Assembly: GCA_036872755.1 (NCBI GenBank)
Contig: JAVHNS010000002.1
Coordinates: forward strand, 1,860,001 to 1,924,000
Source of the DNA: Orbilia blumenaviensis
Lineage: Eukaryota; Ascomycota; Orbiliomycetes; Orbiliales; Orbiliaceae
Direction: 5' to 3'
DNA: 64,000 bases
Below the pieces are notes generated by a model. The model was not told the origin of the DNA. It saw only the letters and a program-made list of their open reading frames with translations, and searched no databases. Each line of letters opens with the position of its first letter. The stretch's first letter is position 1. Below are positions 32,296 to 44,825 of the stretch, piece after piece. The position numbers and the translations under genes were made by a program.

Positions 32296-33820
32296 CTAGG
32301 CTCCACTTCGGCCGGCACCGCGACCGATCTTCCCGGTTGCACGTGCTTTTAATCGTCTGATTTGATCTTCCGCATTGGCACCAAGAGGACGAGCAGCTTT
32401 TGTGTCAACCTGTGTTAGTTTTGACTTGGGGGCGATTGTGTACGTCTGTGGAGTTGCATCAGGTACACGAGTACGATTGCTCTTGAGCTGTGGTGGAGCC
32501 AAAGCATCAGGTTTATCCCTGAGGTCGCTGAGTTTGGTTCTCGCTCGTTTTTGACTATAAGAGTAGGAAGCATTATTAGCAAAATTAATTAAAAAATTGA
32601 ACGAGTTCAAGTTGGAAAAATACCTTTGATCAAACTCAACAGTCTCGATCTTGCGGTGTCTGTAGTTGTTACTTTTTTCAAGGATCGGGCGTGACCAATT
32701 TTCGTAGAGCTTCTGGGCAGTGAATCGAATGTGCTGTTGTGGTCGAGCATCACGGATGTAGAAATTCAGGAGCTTTCCAAGCCCACTGATTCGCAGCTCG
32801 TCGTATTTGATATCAGGCATCTCAACCAGTATTTGAAATAAGTCTCGTTGAATATCATAAGCTGGGAGAGAGCGATCAGGCAGAGGTTCTAGCCAGAATC
32901 GAAGAGCTTTAAGTATTTCGCCATCCATGTTCATTCGCATATCCTTTGAACGGAAGGCCGCGACAACTTCCTGAAGCATAGTAAGCTTCCGAGTAGCAGG
33001 CCTCCCAGCTTCTTTGTCTGCGATATCGTGCTTGACGGCGGAAGTCATTCGGGCTGTCAGATCTGCGAGTAGATCATCCCAGTGAGTGGAGTCCTACAGA
33101 TCTGTCAGCGTATTCATCCACCATAAGATCTTTGAGGAGCCGAAGATTGACGCACTCCCTCTTGTTTCCTTTTCCTGGGAGCCTTAGTAGCCTTGGAAAT
33201 TTTATTATCGAGATCCTGTAGTTTTCCTGTACGCAGAATAGCATTAATATCCTGTCTTGGCACCGAAGAAATTCCGTTGTAGAAGGCTACACACGTTCGG
33301 CTTCCGTCAAAGGTCGTGACTCCTTGACTGGGCCTTCGCCTCCATCGCTGCCAACATCCCTTGTATCGTCTCTGGTCTTTCGCGATCTCCTGACTGCTTC
33401 CTTTTTCTTCCTACCAATCGATGCTTCTCCTGGGGCCCTTCTATGGACACCCATCTTCCGGACAGCATCTTGATCAATGACAACCTCTCCTTTGCCTCCA
33501 TCTAGATCGGCATCGTCTTCATCGAGGTCTCCTAGTTCTGCGAGCTCTTCGTCGAGGTCGGCCTCAAGATCAGAGAGGTCTTCGATGTCGCTGTCGGCAT
33601 CGGCGAGGTTGTTATCTTTGTCGGCGGAACGGCCAGCTTGGTCAACAGCCACGACGTCGTCTTCCGAGTTGAGCCCGTGTGTAACTATCTTCTTGCGCGG
33701 TTGCTCGGGTTCCTTGTCGCTAATTTCCATGTCCGAGATGTCATCGAAACCTTTCGGAGTCGGTGGCTTGGAGGAAGCATCCGCCGTGACCGGATTATCT
33801 CGAGTTGTCATTTCCGACAT
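32296..33820 (-). CDS. iws1: Transcription elongation factor Iws1/Spn1
   Basis: Binds Spt6 and RNA polymerase II during elongation and mRNA processing. Exons on the minus strand: 33820-33293, 33251-33156, 33093-32624, 32554-32296; 450 residues. The N-terminal 175 residues are acidic and disordered (DIEDLSDLEADLDEELAELG). The TFIIS N-terminal-like (LW) domain follows: ATRKLTMLQEVVAAF, LKALRFWLEPLPDRSLPAYD, IQRDLFQILVEMP, ISGLGKLLNFYIRD and AQKLYENWSRPILEKSNNYR. The C-tail is basic. The second intron (GTGCGT..CTGTAG) is needed to restore the frame after APRKRKQEG. The first intron is only 41 nt. The last (69 nt) has no stop and is a multiple of three. The minus-strand ORF extends upstream past the chosen ATG, but that part is not Iws1-like. 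Confidence 0.9.
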
Positions 33821-34155
33821 GTTGACCGTTCGGATTGATAACAGGTTGGTACTATGGCCGGTTGGACGGGAAGGATTGGAGTATGACCGGGGAGGTTGTT
33901 GAAGTCGGCAATAGCAGTGGCGACTGGAGGGAAAGTGTCGAAAACGCGTCTGAGAGTTAATAGTAGTAGAGATGAGAGGAAAGCTTAAGCGACAGCTGCA
34001 ACGACCTCTAATTAGTAGTAAAATCAACACTAAACTTTTTTTTTTTAGCATCAAGACCGGCCATCCGCTCAAATAAATTATCGCCCGTCCTCACTTAACA
34101 GAGCCCACGAGAAACCACTCACCGCTTACAACGTCCCTAAAAAAAACACGTCAAG
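33821..34155. promoter_or_regulatory. Divergent promoter region iws1 / tom5
   Basis: 335 bases separate two divergent start codons, so both core promoters must lie here. T- and A-rich tracts (34037-34046, 34139-34146) are present; no specific factor site is claimed. Confidence 0.5.
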
Positions 34156-34472
34156 ATGTTCGGTGGACCAGGTACGAATCTATAAATATCCCCTGGAATA
34201 TATTTCTAGAAGAACGAGACTTCCTAACAATACTCGATATATCTCTAGGAATGGAACAACCCCCCTCTGCGGAGGAAATCAGAGAGGCCGAAATCCAGTC
34301 GTCTGCCACTGTCAAGAATGCCGTGATTACTTGTGTCGTACTCTATGTCGGTATGTATAAATCATGCGCTTCAAATGTCGTTTAGTGTAGCTTGTGCATC
34401 AATAAACCAAGGTATTAATATATCGTCACCGTAGCACCGTTCGCTATCGATTTCGTCCGCAAGCTCGTCTAA
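34156..34472 (+). CDS. tom5: Mitochondrial import receptor subunit Tom5
   Basis: Small tail-anchored subunit of the outer-membrane TOM complex that passes precursors to the Tom40 pore. Exons 34156-34171, 34249-34350, 34435-34472; 51 residues. Visible: MFGGPG start, acidic cytosolic helix (PSAEEIREAEIQSSATVKNA), then a C-terminal membrane helix VITCVVLYVAPFAIDFVRKL. The conserved Pro within the helix and the FxIDxVxKL end match fungal Tom5. The gene is too small and too split for ORF-only annotation. Both introns have good signals (GTACGA..CTCTAG and GTATGT..CCGTAG). Confidence 0.9.
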
Positions 34473-34960
34473 AGGCTCCTCAAATCAACCCCGATCTTAC
34501 GCCCCTCTCTCCCTCTCCATCCTCCCCATGACAGGCTACATACGGTATTGACGACGGTAACCCTGGCTTCGTCGGTTTATGGTTGGGGTATTCTTGTATT
34601 ATAGTACCTTTGAGCGACAATTCGTGTATATATTACGACCTTTAATAGATCCATATCCTATCATACAAGAAAACAACAGATGCATATGAACCATCGATCA
34701 AATGACCTTTAACGCCAGATTCAAAACCGGATATGTCGCTAACCGGCCCAACATTTCACACAGCTTGCCTAAACCGAACAGGGCATGAGATGATAAATCG
34801 AATGCGGTTTCAGAAGCTCAAATAGAATTAGACTGAAGGAGAGACCGAAGGGGGGAAAGGTAGGTGGTGAATATCAACAGGCTTATGTACCCGCCATTGG
34901 GGTGTCCGTAAATGTAAAACGATAAGACTTCTAACCAGAACGTGCATCAGTGGGTGGATC
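34473..34960. other. Convergent intergenic region tom5 / nup57
   Basis: About 490 bases of 3' flank for two convergent genes; nothing else seen. Confidence 0.5.
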
Positions 34961-36519
34961 CTATCTCCCGAACTGACGGTCCTTCTGGGCCTGTTTCTCT
35001 TTCTCCCATGTCCCGAACACTTCTTCGAGACGCTGTAGCTCGTCTCGGAGGCCCTTAATGCCTTTTTCGTGTGTTTGTAGCACCTGTGCACCGAGATTAG
35101 CTGTGTTAAACATATGAACCAAATATGATCAGAACTTACGGTTGCCATCTTCTGAATCTGCTCCGGGTCAACAGTCACGGACATTTCGTTGATCTCGTGT
35201 TCCATCTGCTTCGCCTTTTGATTGATTATCTGCATTCGTGCCCAGATCTCGTTCATCCTTCCGTTCACACTTGGGTCTGAGACGATTTTCGTCAAAGCCT
35301 CCAACTTCTTCTTTAATTGATCCTCCTCTGGCTGTAGTGCATATCCCCTGTTTTTCAAAACCTGGACTTTTGCGCTTAAAGAAAGTGTCCTATGAGCCAA
35401 CTGTTGGTGTCTCGACACGGCCTCCGCTAACTTGATTGTGGTTTTTATGTCATGATTCCTCGATAGTTCTGTAAGTCGATTGTTTATGCTGTGGAGAGTC
35501 GCACGGTATACAGCGATCTGATTCTCTTGTTGTTGCATCCGGAGTTGGAGATCATTAAACCCACGAACAATAACTGGGACGGCCCTGTGGAGAGTTAGTC
35601 ATACCTAATAAAACCGAAGAAACTTGACGATTAGAATGAATGCATACTTTGGATTCGGTCGCTTCCTCATAGCCGCATCAAACTTCACTTTATCTTCTGT
35701 CGGTCCAGGCTCATACGAATTTGCCAGAGCTTCGTTATCAACCTGGTTGTAGAGATAGGTCTGGAATTGGCAGTCTGGCGACGATACATTCCACAAGTTC
35801 CAAAGCCTTTCCACCTGCCCTGCGACCAGCGAGGCCGGAGCTATCGTGCGAATAGTCATGTTAGAATACAACGATCACAACCTCACCTTCTAGGAGTCGC
35901 AATCTAGGAATAACATACTTGGCGCCTGTGCTTGAAGCGGCTGGTTGACCGTCCGCCCGAATCCACTCTGTAACCCGCCCCCAAACATACTACCAGCGCC
36001 TATTTGCTGTTGTTGAGCGGGCTGTTGACTCTGACCAAACATGCTTGTGGCCTGCGGTTGCTGCTGTCCAAACACTGATCCTAGAGAAGGTAGTTGCTGT
36101 TGCTGTTGCTGCTGCTGTGGTTGTCCAAACATAGACGCCCCTTGCTGCTGCTGTGGTTGCTGCTGGCCAAAAAGGCCTCCGCCCAGCGTCGATGCAGCAG
36201 GTTGCCCGAAGGTTCCAGTATTAGTTGTCGTCTGACCAAATAGACCACCTCCACCCCCTCCTACAGCACCAGTATTCGTACTTGTTTGGCCAAACAAACC
36301 GCCTCCAGTAGCGCCAGTATTCGCTGTGCTTTGGCCGAATAGGCCGCCTGTAGGTTGCTGCTGCTGTTGTTGTTGCTGAGGTTGCCCAAAGAGGCCTCCT
36401 GTAGATGCAGTATTCCCGCCCATAGATGGTAAGAATGGCGAAGGCCCTTTAACACCACCAAAATTTCCACCCTGGCTGGGCTGCATGCCACCTGCCGCCG
36501 GTTGACCGAATATCGACAT
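34961..36519 (-). CDS. nup57: FG-nucleoporin Nup57/NUP54
   Basis: Central-channel nucleoporin of the Nsp1-Nup57-Nup49 (Nup62-Nup54-Nup58) complex. Exons on the minus strand: 36519-35919, 35840-35648, 35584-35140, 35083-34961; 453 residues. The first 200 residues are GLFGQ/MFGQ repeats in Gln/Gly/Thr-rich linkers with poly-Gln runs, the FG permeability region. The NUP54 helical domain follows: PASLVAGQVERLWNLWN, DNEALANSYEPGPTEDKVKF, MRKRPNPKAVPVIVRGFNDL. A coiled coil comes next (LQLRMQQQENQIAVYRATL to INQKAKQMEHEINEMS), then VLQTHEKGIKGLRDELQRLE. It is divergent from the NDUFA8 gene. CAG-type repeats in the coding strand could be length-variable. Confidence 0.93.
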
Positions 36520-36972
36520 GGTTGATGTAGTTTATGAAATGTTCGAGGTGAGGTCGGGATCCAAATGGGAGAAGAGGATCTGAAGGCCTTAGGTCGGACA
36601 AGGTTCTCCAATGGATAGCTGCCGCTGTCAGGGAGTATATGTTGCGCGTGAACGTGTGCGTATGTATGTATATCTCCTCTGGTGCTGATGCGATATCAAT
36701 GGGAGGGCAAGAAAGGGTCCAAAGACTCAATGTTGTCGTTGTCGAGTCGTTTGAGGAAGAAGATGCGACAGACGCGTTTCACAACCCAACCGAAATATCC
36801 AACCTCACCGCAACACATTTTCGGGCGCCAGGCCTGTTCTGTTCGTCCCCAAAGCCTGTCCAACCACCTTCGACGGAAAGCGACTGACCAAGCCTGGTAT
36901 CCTCCGAGACGTCATATCCCACGAGCTTCCAGCGCCCAATTGTCCCCTCGAAACGACAGACTCTCCGCAGAT
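36520..36972. promoter_or_regulatory. Divergent promoter region nup57 / NDUFA8
   Basis: 453 bases between two divergent starts; both core promoters must lie here. No specific binding site is claimed. Confidence 0.45.
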
Positions 36973-37648
36973 ATGAGAGAACCACGGTCCGTATATGCTG
37001 TCGTTATATCGATTCGAAGTTTCATTGTCTAACTAGCTGTCGGGTCTTCCCGCGAAACAGATTCCACCAGCACGTCCTCGTCGACACCGTCCCGCTGCCC
37101 GACGACATTCCGAAAGTTGACGAAGTCGGTGCCTCGTCCGCTCCCTTACTATCCGCCGCTTTCTTCATTGGTGCCCGCTGCCGACCCTTCAACGATGACT
37201 ATATGAAATGCAAAGACGAATCGCCGGGTAGGGGTGAGTTGGATTGTATGAGAGAGGGTCGGAAAGTCACAAGATGTGCGGTCTCAGTGTAGGTCTCCTT
37301 CGGTCGAATTTAGGGATATATATATCGACGCTTTTCCATGCTCCAGACTTACAATATTGCGTACCAAATAGGTTGGAGGACATAAACACACATTGCCTAC
37401 AACAGTTTAGAGCACACTGGGACTGCCTTGAAAAGAAAAACCACCAGCTATGGAAATGTCGACCGCAGGAGAAGTTTTTGAATACATGCGTCTTTGAGAA
37501 GCTGGTAAGGCCTTAGAGTCTTTTGGAGTAGTAATGGTCCTTGGTGATATGTATACTAACATTCTAACAGGGACTTGAGAAGACAATTCCCGGAACACCC
37601 GAAGGCAAAATCCCAATCCACGAGCGGACAAAGGTCAAGTACGTTTAG
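36973..37648 (+). CDS. NADH:ubiquinone oxidoreductase 20.8 kDa subunit (NDUFA8)
   Basis: Accessory subunit of respiratory complex I on the intermembrane-space face, with paired CX9C (CHCH) motifs. Exons 36973-36986, 37061-37288, 37372-37504, 37571-37648; 150 residues. Visible blocks: FHQHVLVDTVPLPDDIPKV, SAPLLSAAFFIGARCRPFND, DYMKCKDESPG, LDCMREGRKVTRCAVSV, LEDINTHCLQQFRAHWDCLE and QLWKCRPQEKFLNTCVFEKL. These match Neurospora nuo-20.8 closely. The first exon is a 14-nt piece (MREPR) inferred from phase and a GTCCGT donor, so the N-terminus is the least certain part. The C-terminal tail is shorter than in Neurospora. Confidence 0.91.
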
Positions 37649-37869
37649 TCATAAGATAAGAAATGCCTCGATGAGGCATCTAGAACTGTTACATATTGAT
37701 TGGGGTAGTTGGGTGTATTGTATTTATTATTATATCTAAGGGAACCAGCGGTCCTTGTAAATACTAGGGCAGAAGTACATGCCAATTGAAACCGTGGGCC
37801 TTTAACGTCTTCTGGTGGTTTCTATCATAATTCAACCGCCAAGCCAAAACCAGGCATCAACGACATGCC

Positions 37870-40798
37870 TTAATCCTCGACCTCCATCTGGTTCCTCATC
37901 TCCTCAATCTTCTCCGCCAGAGAATGTCTATCGTACTTTACGGCAACCTTGATTGCCATCTCCAGTGTCCTCGGCTGCTTCATCAACCCCACAATTTCCA
38001 GACATTTGCTCTGTTTATCTTCGTCCTTGCAGTCGAACGCCAGCATTTGTAACAGGATTTTGTCGATGCTAATATTCCTCCTCACAACATCCATCTTTTC
38101 GTGTTCTGCAGCCCGAGTATTGTCTACTAAATCCTCAGCCAATGAAACCAGCACTGACTCTCGAACGTATGATTCTTCAAGCCGAGACATTGGGTCGTTT
38201 TTAGACTGGTCCTCATCCGGTGGATTGGAAACCGGTACTCTGAATTCGAATTCGCTGAGCAGCGGTCTGGGGAAGTATGGATATTTCTCTCCTCCCTTCA
38301 AAATAATGCAGCAAAATTTGTCTTGTGAAACAGCAACCGGCCAGTACGATTCCTCCTTTCTACCACCGATCCTTCTGTCCAAATGGGCGGTGTCGAGAAT
38401 CGGTACCCATTGTGCTTGCCCTGGATTTCGCCAATGTTGTAGTACCAAAAGCACGCCGTTAGATGTGTACACCATCGGGTTCTAAAATACGTCAGCTAAT
38501 ACCCAGGAATCAAGTTAAAGAGAAAATAAGCTCACCCCATCGTCTGAAAAGAATAAGTTCTTGACAGTGGCGTTATCAGGCATCGCAACAACGTCATTGT
38601 TCTGTACAACTTCGCCTCTTCGAATATTCTCGAGTGTGTATGTTAACTGGGCCCGTCCATCAGCCGTAACGGGGCCGTTGCCAAGTATCATAACATAGTC
38701 TCTCCACGAAGTACAGGAGACAACAGGGGTGTGCTTCTGTCGATAAACCTTCACCGGGACCCCGTATAGTGAATACACTCTGATATAGCCGTTTGATGTG
38801 CAGGCAACAACATAGGAGCTACTTAGAGCAATTGCTTAGGGATGTTGTTGTTAGCAAATAGCGTAAGACAGATATTGATACGTAATACTTACAAACAACC
38901 TCTTCGCCATCGGGAAGTCTAGTTTTCCACTCATGACGAGTACCCCAGGTTTCATGCTCTCGATAGAACAATAATGCTGGGTTGCCTCGACCGGGGGGTG
39001 AACAAAACAACGAGCCATTCTCATCTATCAATATCGCAAGTTAGCACATAGAATAGAGGCTATGATATAAATTGCTTACTCAGAACAGCTTTATCATAAA
39101 GCAAGGGATCGGTAAAATGGAAGTTGCGATACAGGTCCTGATCGTAGAACTCAACGGTGACAGTATTGTGCGTCTTCTGGTCGATTGTCCATGCAAAGCC
39201 TATTAAGCTTAGGAAAAGATATCTTCGATCACCTCTCCAAGGGGTACTCCCGGGCTGCATCGGCTCATGAATATCAGGCGACCACGATCCATATGCATGC
39301 CTTTTTATCGATGGTACCCCAAGACTTAAGCCACCTGCTGTTCGCTTTCCATTTTCGTTCCGCTCACCGTAACCTGCACCATCGTCATCCTCCAGCCAAT
39401 CATCTTCATCACCACCCTCGAGTTCAGCTAGAATATCATCAACGGATGTCTTATCCTGCTTATTCGACCTAGCATCCTTCTGCTCGGTTCGTCTCTCTAG
39501 TCGTACGAAATCTGTGCCAGCGGGCAGGAATCCAGGAGCAGGTTGCAGATGTAGCTTTAATGTCTTTTCATGATCTGAAGATAGAGGCTCTGGTTGGATA
39601 TACACCGTTCCCTGGTTTGTGCCGTATGTGATGACGTTTTCTGTGGGATGCCATGAAATTGATGTGATCCCTCCTTCATAATGGCTCCTACGAAAAGGTC
39701 AGTCGTGGTACAAAACGAGTATTCGACGCTTATAACTCCAGACCTCGAAATGATATTTTGGTTTTTCGACTCCCAAATAATTACGTTGCCTTTGGAGTCG
39801 CCGCTGGCCAAAAAACCTCCATTCCTGGACCAAGCAAGTGCAGTGATGTCGCATGAGTGGCCGCCCGCAAATATCTTTTTAATTCCCCAATCCTGCCTTG
39901 ATACGACCGCGATATCTATGGGAATATTCCTTCAGTAACGATCCAAAGGATGGGCTCCTAACCGACATACCCATATTATTCTGGCCAACAACAAATGCTC
40001 TGCCATCCGGATGCCATACTGCTCGGGTCGATATTTCACTGTCGACATCTATTTCTGGTATTATCCCAATAACTTTGTGTAATAGATCCGGGGTCTCTGT
40101 TGTAAGAGAGTAGACATAGATAATGCCGTCGATACTCGAACAAGCCAGTAGTGATCCACTGGGGTCGAAGGTAAGATGTTTTATCGGTTTTGAATGATGC
40201 CGAAGGATCATATGCTTTGTGGTATCATGGGTATTGATGACTTTGACGTTTATATCACTAAGGTAAATAGGAATCTAGTCAGATATCACAGCTTCACGGC
40301 TTTCAAATTGGAAAGGATATCGAAGAATACAACATACTCTCCACACGCAGCGACCCAATGCCCATCTGGTGTAACAGCCACATCTCTGGCTGCGAGTGAG
40401 AATCGCGTAAGAAGTTGGTAGTTTGAACTCGTTCGTACCGAGTAGGATTCGATTAAGCCATCCTCGCTCGATATGTAGAAACTCTCGTTCTACGAATTCG
40501 ATACGTTAACACTTATTCGGCGATAATGGTACGGTCGAAATTGTGTAGCATACATTGGTCGAAATGCCCGTGTTTGATCCATGTTCTTGATCAACGATAT
40601 CCGGTTCGTCTGCGGACCCATGTGTGAATTTTCGTAAGCTGCTGTTTTGACCGGCTGTGAGAAGGTATTTTCCGTCTGGGGTGTAAGTGACGAAGGTCGG
40701 ACCGTCGGAGTCTGTTCAATGTTAGTCGCCCACTCTCTCTCAATGAATTGAATAGAAATGATTGGCCTACGAGCGAACTTAATCTGCGCGTCTGGCAT
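37870..40798 (-). CDS. ctf4: Replisome adaptor Ctf4/Mcl1/SepB (AND-1)
   Basis: Trimeric hub that links the CMG helicase to DNA polymerase alpha-primase and supports sister-chromatid cohesion. Nine exons on the minus strand: 40798-40771, 40711-40554, 40489-40338, 40257-39971, 39915-39744, 39687-39080, 39024-38893, 38834-38536, 38481-37870; 815 residues, every junction in frame. N-terminal WD40 repeats: GPTFVTYTPDGKYLLTAG, KPIKHLTFDPSGSLLACSS, STRAVWHPDGRAFVVGQ, DITALAWSRNGGFLASGDSK and GGITSISWHPTENVITYG. An acidic linker follows (LEGGDEDDWLEDDDGAG). The SepB/Ctf4 propeller shows GSLFCSPPGRGNPALLFYR and SSYVVACTSNGYIRVYSLYG. The helical bundle shows ISIDKILLQMLAFDCK and RTLEMAIKVAVKYDRHSLAE. 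No HMG box, as in fungi. Intron 5 has a weak donor (GTCTGG). Confidence 0.94.
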
Positions 40799-42586
40799 GT
40801 TGTAACGGTGTAGACGGCTGTGAATTATGATTTCGTCGTGGAGTTTTATGCAACTAATACTAGGTATGGGGAAGCTGGGTAGCTCGACCTAGTCTGTGGT
40901 GTTTGCCCACTGAACGCGCCGGAACTCGTGAAGAGAGCTTAAGGGCCTCCCTGCACTACTGCACAGTAAATCGCCACGCTTCAGCCACGACGGCCACCCA
41001 CGCGTCTATCAGCTGTGACAAGCATGCTTCGATATTGCCTCAACTTCGGTCGCACAAAGTTCGAGGTGCGTTCCTTTCACTCTCCCAGATACACAAACCG
41101 CCATGCAAGTTTCCCCATAAAACAGTGGGCATGTGGACTTGTACTACAGACGAGTACAGTAGGGACGGATTCGGATTCGGATTCGGATTCGGATATATAC
41201 TTAGGTATAATATCGCATAAACTTCAGGCTCGAAATGGTAGCTTGCACCTATATTTTCAGACATAATTACTTTCGACGGAGCACTACGGATCCAACCTAT
41301 GTCGAATAAGGCCTGGGTCGGTGGGCCTCTGGGCAAACGTTTCGCCGTGTCAACCTCGGTTCAGCAGGAAAGCCAGGCCCAGCTCTGCCCCAGGCCATTG
41401 GGTAGGTTTCGGATCTGAGAGGGTCGGAGATGTACCCAGATTTGTCCAACGGCATGCATCGACGAGCAAACATCCCTCGCTGGCAGGAATACTTCCCATC
41501 TGTGTGCGCCTGAAATATATTGCACATGCCTCTGGAAATTAAAGGCAGCTCCGACACTTCAAGATTGTCCCCAACTGTTCGAAGGACGACAATGATACAG
41601 TATGGTACAAGTACCATTTATATCGAATGAATTGCATCCCATGACTCCATACCGGTCTTACGTTGATATACATGCTTTGAAGATATCTTTAATTGCTCCT
41701 ATACATGAAAGGGAATATTTCGGCATGTGAGAGCCTAACTTGAACCGCAGACGTCTGCACTCCAAGCATAATCCAGCCAGCCCGGTTGGATCAGCCCCCA
41801 GCCTCTAGCTTCGGTATCCGAGACTTTCCCCACAAGAGATACTCCAGACCGGAGCGTGGTAGGATGCACACCTATAGCTGGGGGCGGGTGGGTTCATCTG
41901 TATACACAGTGTTATATTTCTGCCGGGGTAAAATCTCGGGATGAAAATCGATACCTAGGTACTCGTTCTTTGATCATATCTGACATTTGGCATATTACTT
42001 GCAGGAATCCCTGCCGGCTCTTAAAGAGAGAGACGAACGGCCTTCACACAGCTCGCTCCTTTAAAGACCATTCCCCCCTCTCCCCATATATATATCCCAT
42101 CGAAAGCTGTGAAGTTGATAGTGTGAAGAATTCGAGACTGCCGTTGTACGCATTCCGCATCATACCATATCAATATCATCTCGTAGCTCGAAGGACACGC
42201 GTGCCACTACTTCGGGTCCTTTCCACGTCTCCCAGGGCCGATCTCACCGTCCGATCGCCAACCCGGGACCACCACGCAACGCGTCAACACATTTGTCGCA
42301 TTCGCCGTTGCCGCGGCTCGTCTGCTTGCATCCAGGTGAGGAAGGCCGCCCAAAGCTTGAGATCCCAACCTGCGAATTCAAACGCTAACATGTGAGCCCA
42401 TCCGAACCATCATTAGTATTGACTTAACTCCCCGCTAACTCCTGTTTCCTATTTAAACTATTAGATCCCCAGTTTATTCGATTTCCTGGGGAAATCTTCA
42501 ATCCCACATCTCTCGACCTTTACAATCCATAACTGGGCTAGGCCACTAAAATAACACTCTGCACTCTCTAATCACCAACCGACACC
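40799..42586. promoter_or_regulatory. Long divergent intergenic region ctf4 / acyl-CoA synthetase
   Basis: About 1.8 kb between divergent starts. It contains a (GGATTC)n repeat at 41167-41194. An ORF at 41856-42395 begins at GTG and lacks family pattern, so this part is probably promoter and leader of the downstream gene. Confidence 0.45.
41167..41194 (+). repeat. GGATTC hexamer tandem repeat
   Basis: Four full copies of GGATTC followed by GGAT. Confidence 0.9.
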
Positions 42587-44825
42587 ATGACCGAAGTTGC
42601 CAAGGCTAACCGCTTAAAGTACTGTGATGCGCCTGCGCCAGGCAAACCCCACAGCGTTGCAGTCCCCGGTTCTGCGAGACCTGGTCACTCCGCCATTTAC
42701 CGCCATTACGCTCTTGGTGATGGTCCTTTACTCGAGACTCTAGATCCTCGAGTTAGAACTCAGCACGAGGCCTTCGAGTCCGGTTGTGCCATAAACCCAA
42801 ATTCTAACTGCTTGGGCTGGAGAGAATACGACCGTGTTACCAAGACATGGGGCCCATATCAATGGATGAGCTACGGCACTGTCAGGCAGAGGAGAACCGA
42901 TATTGGTGCCGGTATCCTTCGGCTTCATGAACAGGCCGGCCTTCCAAACCGACAAATTGGCGTTGGCCTTTGGAGTCCAAACATGCCGCAATGGCAGCTT
43001 ATTGATCTCGCTGCGATGGCTTATAGCAACTTCACTATTTCAATTTACGACACTCTCGGACCATCGACAACAGAATATATCATCAACCATGGTGAAATCC
43101 CAACTGTCGCCTCGACCGTCACTCACATCCCTACGTTATTGGGACTGAAAGACAGACTGCCATCTCTCAAGTACATTATTGCTATGGATTCTATCGACGA
43201 CGGTGAACTTCCAGGCAGCCGAAAGCAAGATCTGCTTAATGCTTGGGCTAAGGAAAAGGGCGTCGAGATCTTGTCGCTCGTTGATGTCGAGGCTCTTGGA
43301 CAGAAGCACCCACGCCCACTCGCCCCTCCTACTCCAGACGATATCATTACCATCAATTACACCTCGGGAACTTCTGGAGTCCCCAAGGGTGTCGTTTTGA
43401 CCCATAGAAACGCTATCGGTGCCTTTGCCACATCGATGATCTGTGCACCTCAAACAAATAATTCCGTCATGATCAGCTATATGCCATTGGCACATATCTA
43501 CGAAAGAGTCTCGGAGCAAGCCGCCCTTGCAGCCAATGCCGCTATTGGCTTTTTCCATGGAAATATTCTTGAGCTAGGTGATGATATTAAACTGCTACGA
43601 CCAAGTGTGTCCCCAATCCGAAGTTAGATAATCATAAGGAATTGAACTTTTACTGACGAAAAATTGATTACAGCTGCCTTCTGCTCCGTCCCCCGTCTCT
43701 ACAACCGCTTTTATGCTGGTATCAAGAATCTGACGGTTGATGCGCCTGGTTTCAAGGGTAACCTAGCCCGTCGTGCGATCACCACAAAGCTTGCCAATAT
43801 GAAGGCTGGTGGTACAAACAAGCATGCCATTTACGACCGCCTGTTGTCAAACAAGATCAAGGCCGGACTCGGCTTCGACAGGGTCACAACAATGATTACT
43901 GGGTCCGCTCCAATTTCCCCAGAGGTCCTCCAATTCTTGCGTGCTTGTTTCGCCAATGACTTCTTCCAAGGATACGGTCTTACCGAATCTTACGCTGTCG
44001 GAACTGTTCAGCTCTTCGGTGACTATTCCGCCGGAAACTGTGGTGCCATAACCCCAACACTGGAATTCTGCCTTATGGATGTTCCAGAAATGGACTACCG
44101 CACAACGGACAAGCCGTACCCACGTGGTGAGGTCCTCCTTCGTGGAACCACCCGATTCATTGAGTACTACAAGTCACCAGAACAAACGGCCGGAGCCATT
44201 GACTCGGAAGGTTGGTTCCACACCGGAGATGTTGGTTCCTTCGATGACCTTGGCAGGCTATCCATCATCGACCGTGTCAAGAATATCTTGAAGCTAGCAC
44301 AGGGAGAATATGTTGCCCCTGAAAAAATCGAGAACGTATACCTCGCAAACCTTAATATCTTTGCAATGGCATACTGTCACGGTGACTCCCACCAGTCCTT
44401 CCTCGTTGGTATCTTCGGTGTCAACCCTGATACTTTTGCTCCGTACGCGTCCAAGATCCTTAACAAGGAAATTGCAGCGACAGACCTTGCTGCTGTTAAG
44501 GCGGCTTGCCGAGAGAAGGCCGTGGTCAAGGCTGTCTTGAAGGAAATGGACAAGGTCGCCAAGAAGAGGAAGTTGACCGGGTTTGAGAGGATAAGAAACA
44601 TCTATTTGGATGTTGAACCTTTCAGTGTCGATAATGAATTACTCACCCCTACGTATGTTACCCCGACTACCCCTTGCCAGCCTCGGAATAATAGTACTAA
44701 CCAGCTCGTTTCCTCCATATAGACTGAAACTCAAGAGACCGCAAACCGCTAAGAAATTCAGATCCGAGATCGATGCCCTCTACGCTGAAGCCAACGCTGC
44801 AGCTCCCGTCGTCGCTAAAATCTAA
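42587..44825 (+). CDS. Long-chain acyl-CoA synthetase, probably peroxisomal
   Basis: Activates fatty acids to acyl-CoA with ATP (Faa/ACSL family). Exons 42587-43604, 43674-44652, 44723-44825; 699 residues, the usual length. Motifs: P-loop-like TINYTSGTSGVPKGVVLTHR (about residue 256), MPLAHIYERVSEQ, MITGSAPISPEVLQFLRACF, QGYGLTESYAVGTVQ, GWFHTGDVGSFDDLGRLSII, DRVKNILKLAQGEYVAPEKI and RNIYLDVEPFSVDNELLTPT. Splicing the last short exon removes a stop and gives the expected TLKLKRPQTAKKFRSEIDAL end. The last three residues are AKI, a PTS1 variant known from the Candida tropicalis trifunctional beta-oxidation enzyme. Peroxisomal location is therefore likely but inferred. Yeast Faa2 is the nearest functional analogue. 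Confidence 0.94.

Noticed and set aside
36041..36235. Cys-rich plus-strand ORF within nup57
   Set aside because: Antisense of Gln/Gly repeats (CAG/CAA read backwards), not a metallothionein.
41856..42395. 179-codon plus-strand ORF before the acyl-CoA synthetase
   Set aside because: It opens at GTG, and its composition (Arg/Ser/His-rich) suggests promoter or leader DNA; no family pattern.
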